Shown: one piece after another, positions 63,525-64,000 of the stretch
Position numbering within the stretch: position 1 is the stretch's first letter
How the letters are laid out: each line of letters begins with the position of its first letter
DNA from: Mycolicibacterium bacteremicum
GTDB taxonomy: Bacteria; Actinomycetota; Actinomycetes; Mycobacteriales; Mycobacteriaceae
Direction of reading: 5' to 3'
Length of the DNA: 64,000 nt
NCBI RefSeq assembly: GCF_002086115.1
Contig: NZ_MVHJ01000003.1
Coordinates: 1-64,000 of the forward strand
Notes under the pieces: model-generated
Seen by the model: only the letters and a program-made list of their open reading frames with translations
Told to the model about the DNA's origin: nothing
The model's database searches: none
Position numbers and translations under genes: made by a program

Positions 63525-63544
63525 GAAGACTCAGCCGGTCCGTT
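63511..63544. terminator. Bidirectional hairpin terminator between converging genes
   Basis: A perfect 15-bp inverted repeat, AACGGACCGGCTGAG (63511-63525) and CTCAGCCGGTCCGTT (63530-63544), with a 4-nt loop spans the 3' end of the forward gene and includes its TGA. It ends 11 bp before the stop of the reverse gene. It lacks a long T-tract but is placed to stop transcripts from both sides. Confidence 0.75.
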
Positions 63545-63555
63545 GACGTGAAAGA

Positions 63556-63912
63556 TCAGTTGAACGAGTCGCCGCAGGCGCAGGAGCCCGTGGCGTTCGG
63601 GTTGTCGATGGTGAAACCCTGCTTCTCGATGGTGTCGACGAAGTCGATGGTGGCGCCCTGGATGTAGGGCGCGCTCATCCGGTCCACGGTCAGCGCCACG
63701 CCACCGAAATCGGTGGTCAGGTCGCCGTCGAGGGTGCGGTCGTCGAAGAACAGGTTGTAGCGCAGACCGGCGCAGCCACCGGGCTGCACAGCGATACGGA
63801 GCGCCAGGTCGTCGCGGCCCTCCTGGTCGAGCAGCGCCTTGGCCTTGCTGGCGGCCGCTTCGGTCAGCACCGCACCATGGGTTTCGGTGGTGGTGTCGTC
63901 CTGAAGAGTCAT
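63556..63912 (-). CDS. A-type iron-sulfur carrier protein (ErpA/IscA family, Rv2204c)
   Basis: The 118-residue protein has the HesB/IscA signature with three conserved cysteines: IAVQPGGCAGLRYNLFFDD (first Cys) and NPNATGSCACGDSFN (last two). A-type carriers deliver Fe-S clusters to apo-proteins; nearby clients could include the Rieske protein. ATG 63912 follows AGGAGAAG. Rv2204c of M. tuberculosis has the same length and place. Only 88 bp of its upstream region lies within the window, and I see no further gene there. Confidence 0.94.
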   Translation of the reverse strand: MTLQDDTTTETHGAVLTEAAASKAKALLDQEGRDDLALRIAVQPGGCAGLRYNLFFDDRTLDGDLTTDFGGVALTVDRMSAPYIQGATIDFVDTIEKQGFTIDNPNATGSCACGDSFN

Positions 63913-64000
63913 TGCTTCTCCTGAAGAAGTGCTCGTGCAAATCGCGATGTGTTCAACGGTACCTTGTCCGGCCACTATTCCCGAGTCGTCGCGGGCCGGT

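Overview
The window is high-GC actinobacterial chromosome, and its gene order points to the family Mycobacteriaceae. From roughly 8.3 kb to the right end it follows, almost gene for gene, the segment I remember as Rv2143 to Rv2204c of Mycobacterium tuberculosis. The accessory left end, and the absence of the PE_PGRS and metF-like genes found there in M. tuberculosis, suggest an environmental, rapidly growing Mycolicibacterium-type species. The identifications rest on protein motifs and remembered family sequences; no database was searched.

Layout. 0-0.3 kb: the 3' end of a gene with foreign-looking codon use. 0.3-6.2 kb: a tripartite tricarboxylate transporter operon (tctC-tctB-tctA plus a universal stress protein), divergent from a CitA/DcuS-type sensor kinase and its response regulator. 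6.2-9.5 kb: a glutamine amidotransferase-like protein, an SRPBCC-SDR fusion, a phosphoribosyltransferase and a small membrane protein. 9.5-28.8 kb, all on the minus strand: the division and cell wall (dcw) cluster, in transcription order mraZ, rsmH, ftsL-like, pbpB, murE, murF, mraY, ftsW, murG, murC, ftsQ, ftsZ, pgeF, yggS-like, sepF, yggT, wag31. 29-43 kb: a mosaic of short transcription units (GNAT, lppM, idsA2, mptA, pknL and its partner regulator, aroG, RNase AS, a GT87 mannosyltransferase, plsC, an ArsA-like ATPase, two SRPBCC proteins). 43-48 kb: fadD15, pimB', a lipoprotein and a RipC-type NlpC/P60 hydrolase. 48-51.6 kb: a small Cys-rich protein, a DEDDh/GIY-YIG protein and trpD. 51.7-59.7 kb: the cytochrome bcc-aa3 genes, ctaE-qcrC-qcrA-qcrB forward and ctaC-ctaF reverse, with mmpS3 and a DUF2561 gene. 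59.9-64 kb: asnB, adenosine kinase, a membrane protein and an ErpA/IscA-type Fe-S protein.

The genes share an envelope theme: lipid II synthesis and septation (dcw), polar growth (wag31), lipomannan and PIM mannosylation (mptA, GT87, pimB'), prenyl and acyl lipid supply (idsA2, plsC, fadD15), and the respiratory supercomplex.

The most striking observation is that murD, expected between mraY and ftsW, is not there. A 274-bp non-coding stretch of tandem and inverted repeats sits in its place, breaking an otherwise nearly unbroken chain of 4-bp gene overlaps. Other points of note are a five-fold, 10-bp-phased MraZ box upstream of mraZ, three genes that appear to start with CTG, and 26-30-bp tandem duplications at the 3' ends of three unrelated genes.
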